Below, piece by piece: positions 52,676-53,214 of a stretch of DNA of 53,214 nt. The notes beneath the pieces are model-generated. The model was not told where the DNA came from and did not search any database. It was given only the letters and a program-made list of their open reading frames with translations. The translations under genes were made by a program, and so were the position numbers. Source of the stretch: Candidatus Latescibacterota bacterium (GTDB taxonomy: Bacteria; Latescibacterota; UBA2968; UBA8231); the NCBI GenBank assembly GCA_007136405.1, contig SLHA01000074.1, forward strand, positions 1 to 53,214, given 5' to 3'. Position 1 is the first letter of the stretch, and each line of letters starts with the position of its first letter.

Positions 52676-52997
52676 ATTCCTCTTGTGGATTGTCAGGACG
52701 ATCCCGGTGACGGAGTGAGTACTGCGAAATCCTGTTTCGGTGCAATCGATGAGCTTCGATGATGAAGAGTTTTGGGCCATGCGTCAAGCACCCCCGATCT
52801 TCGCTCCTTGCGCTTCCGCCCGCCGGGAACGTGAATCTCGGGGTTCACATGGTGGTGGCGGCAAGCTGCTTATTTTGATGCCGTGTTCCTGCCGGGGGTT
52901 ACCCGGAGGAACTCGACGAGGTGTATTTCCAGTATGCGTCCGGCTGGTGGTGTCGCGCGCCGGTACCTTCAAACGTTCGGCCGACACACGGACCGGC

Positions 52998-53092
52998 GCA
53001 GCGGGCTGTATCGCATCATTCAAGCAGTCACCCAATGCAGCTCAGACGCATGCAGTGTACGAGCCCTTGTGCAGCGGGCTGTATCGCATCAT
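52998..53092. repeat. 22-base perfect direct repeat upstream of the last gene
   Basis: The 22 bases at 52998-53019 recur exactly at 53071-53092, 73 bases further on. Both copies precede the start of the flavodoxin-fold gene at 53131. They may be regulator sites. The rest of the divergent gap 52676-53130 shows no gene I trust. Confidence 0.8.
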
Positions 53093-53130
53093 CCACGCGA
53101 TCCTACCACAACCAAGCAGGAGGTGTTGTC

Positions 53131-53214
53131 ATGCAAGCTCTCATCATCCACGGCAGCCGCAATCCCGAAGGCCAGACAGCACGTGCTGCCGAAGCCTGCG
53201 CTGACGGCCTGCGC
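53131..53214 (+). CDS. Flavodoxin-fold NAD(P)H:FMN reductase-like protein, N-terminal start (partial)
   Basis: The ATG at 53131 follows GGAGG by 7 bases. The 28 residues visible begin MQALIIHGSRNPEGQTARAA. A hydrophobic strand followed by HGSRNPEGQT is the FMN-phosphate loop of the NADPH-dependent FMN reductase / multimeric flavodoxin family (usual form xxGSPRxxGxT). The frame runs off the right edge, so length and partner genes are not known. The long upstream frame starting at 52740 ends in another frame and is not a gene. Confidence 0.65.
   Translation, partial: MQALIIHGSRNPEGQTARAAEACADGLR

Noticed and set aside
52740-53204. 154-codon open frame upstream of the flavodoxin-fold gene
   Set aside because: The composition is Arg/Pro/Ser-rich with no ribosome site, and it overlaps the better-supported start at 53131 in another frame.
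1-53214. CRISPR arrays, tRNA or rRNA genes, insertion sequences, prophage
   Set aside because: I found no regularly spaced identical repeats, no tRNA T-loop plus acceptor pairing, no rRNA core sequence and no transposase or integrase motifs.

Overview
The window is a GC-rich stretch (by eye around 60-65 percent, not computed) of a bacterial chromosome. It carries about 36 protein genes in short mono- or oligocistronic units on both strands. I see no rRNA, tRNA, CRISPR array, transposase, integrase or phage gene. The gene families are sulfatase, GH28, rhamnogalacturonan-lyase-like, GH32-like propellers, enolase-superfamily dehydratases, Gfo/Idh/MocA, uroporphyrinogen-decarboxylase-like proteins, a glycyl radical enzyme, cupins and SDRs. 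This mix is typical of uncultured polysaccharide-scavenging heterotrophs such as Latescibacterota, Poribacteria, Hydrogenedentota or Planctomycetota. That taxonomic guess is inference; no marker gene in the window settles it.

Layout. 1-9040: the end of a class III aminotransferase, an M20 peptidase and an SDR on the plus strand; a zinc alcohol dehydrogenase divergent from a Gfo/Idh/MocA oxidoreductase; an amidohydrolase; and pgi coupled by an ATGA overlap to a GMP-synthase ATPase domain that lacks its amidotransferase half. 9409-17091: a URO-D-like methyltransferase, an FGE-like/sialidase fusion, a secreted protein with a structured leader and a good terminator, a MATE exporter, and a methyltetrahydrofolate:corrinoid-type methyltransferase behind a strong sigma70-like promoter. 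17305-24738: an exo-rhamnogalacturonan-lyase-like protein, an M42 peptidase, a glycyl radical enzyme with a decayed partial copy of itself or of a paralogue just upstream, and a galactonate-dehydratase-like enolase. 24853-36777: a TIM-barrel glycosidase-like protein, a cupin, a degenerate enolase-superfamily protein, a GH32-like propeller, a C45 acyltransferase/peptidase, a GH28 polygalacturonase, a large P-loop protein resembling DUF4914, and an acyltransferase-3 with a Spy-like tail. 36891-43778: CutC, a cupin, a UbiB-type kinase, then a four-gene unit (SDR, two small epimerases, an unknown protein) with a clear promoter. 44054-53214: a large methyltransferase, a GH32 remnant, a second GH32-like propeller, a second URO-D-like protein, an EamA permease, a sulfatase, an ornithine-cyclodeaminase-like protein, and the start of a probable flavodoxin-fold reductase.

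How it may work together. The lyase, GH28, sulfatase, sialidase-like and propeller proteins suggest cleavage of pectin-like or sulfated polysaccharides. The sugar-acid dehydratase, SDR, epimerase, Gfo/Idh/MocA and alcohol dehydrogenase genes could process the released sugars and sugar acids. The two URO-D-like proteins and the pterin-binding methyltransferase suggest a one-carbon branch that could accept O-methyl groups. The glycyl radical enzyme implies at least facultative anaerobiosis. These links rest on family knowledge and co-location only. The most unusual items are the glycyl radical enzyme with its decayed partial copy, the GH32 remnant, the enolase-superfamily protein with altered catalytic motifs, the split GMP synthetase, and the DUF4914-like P-loop protein.
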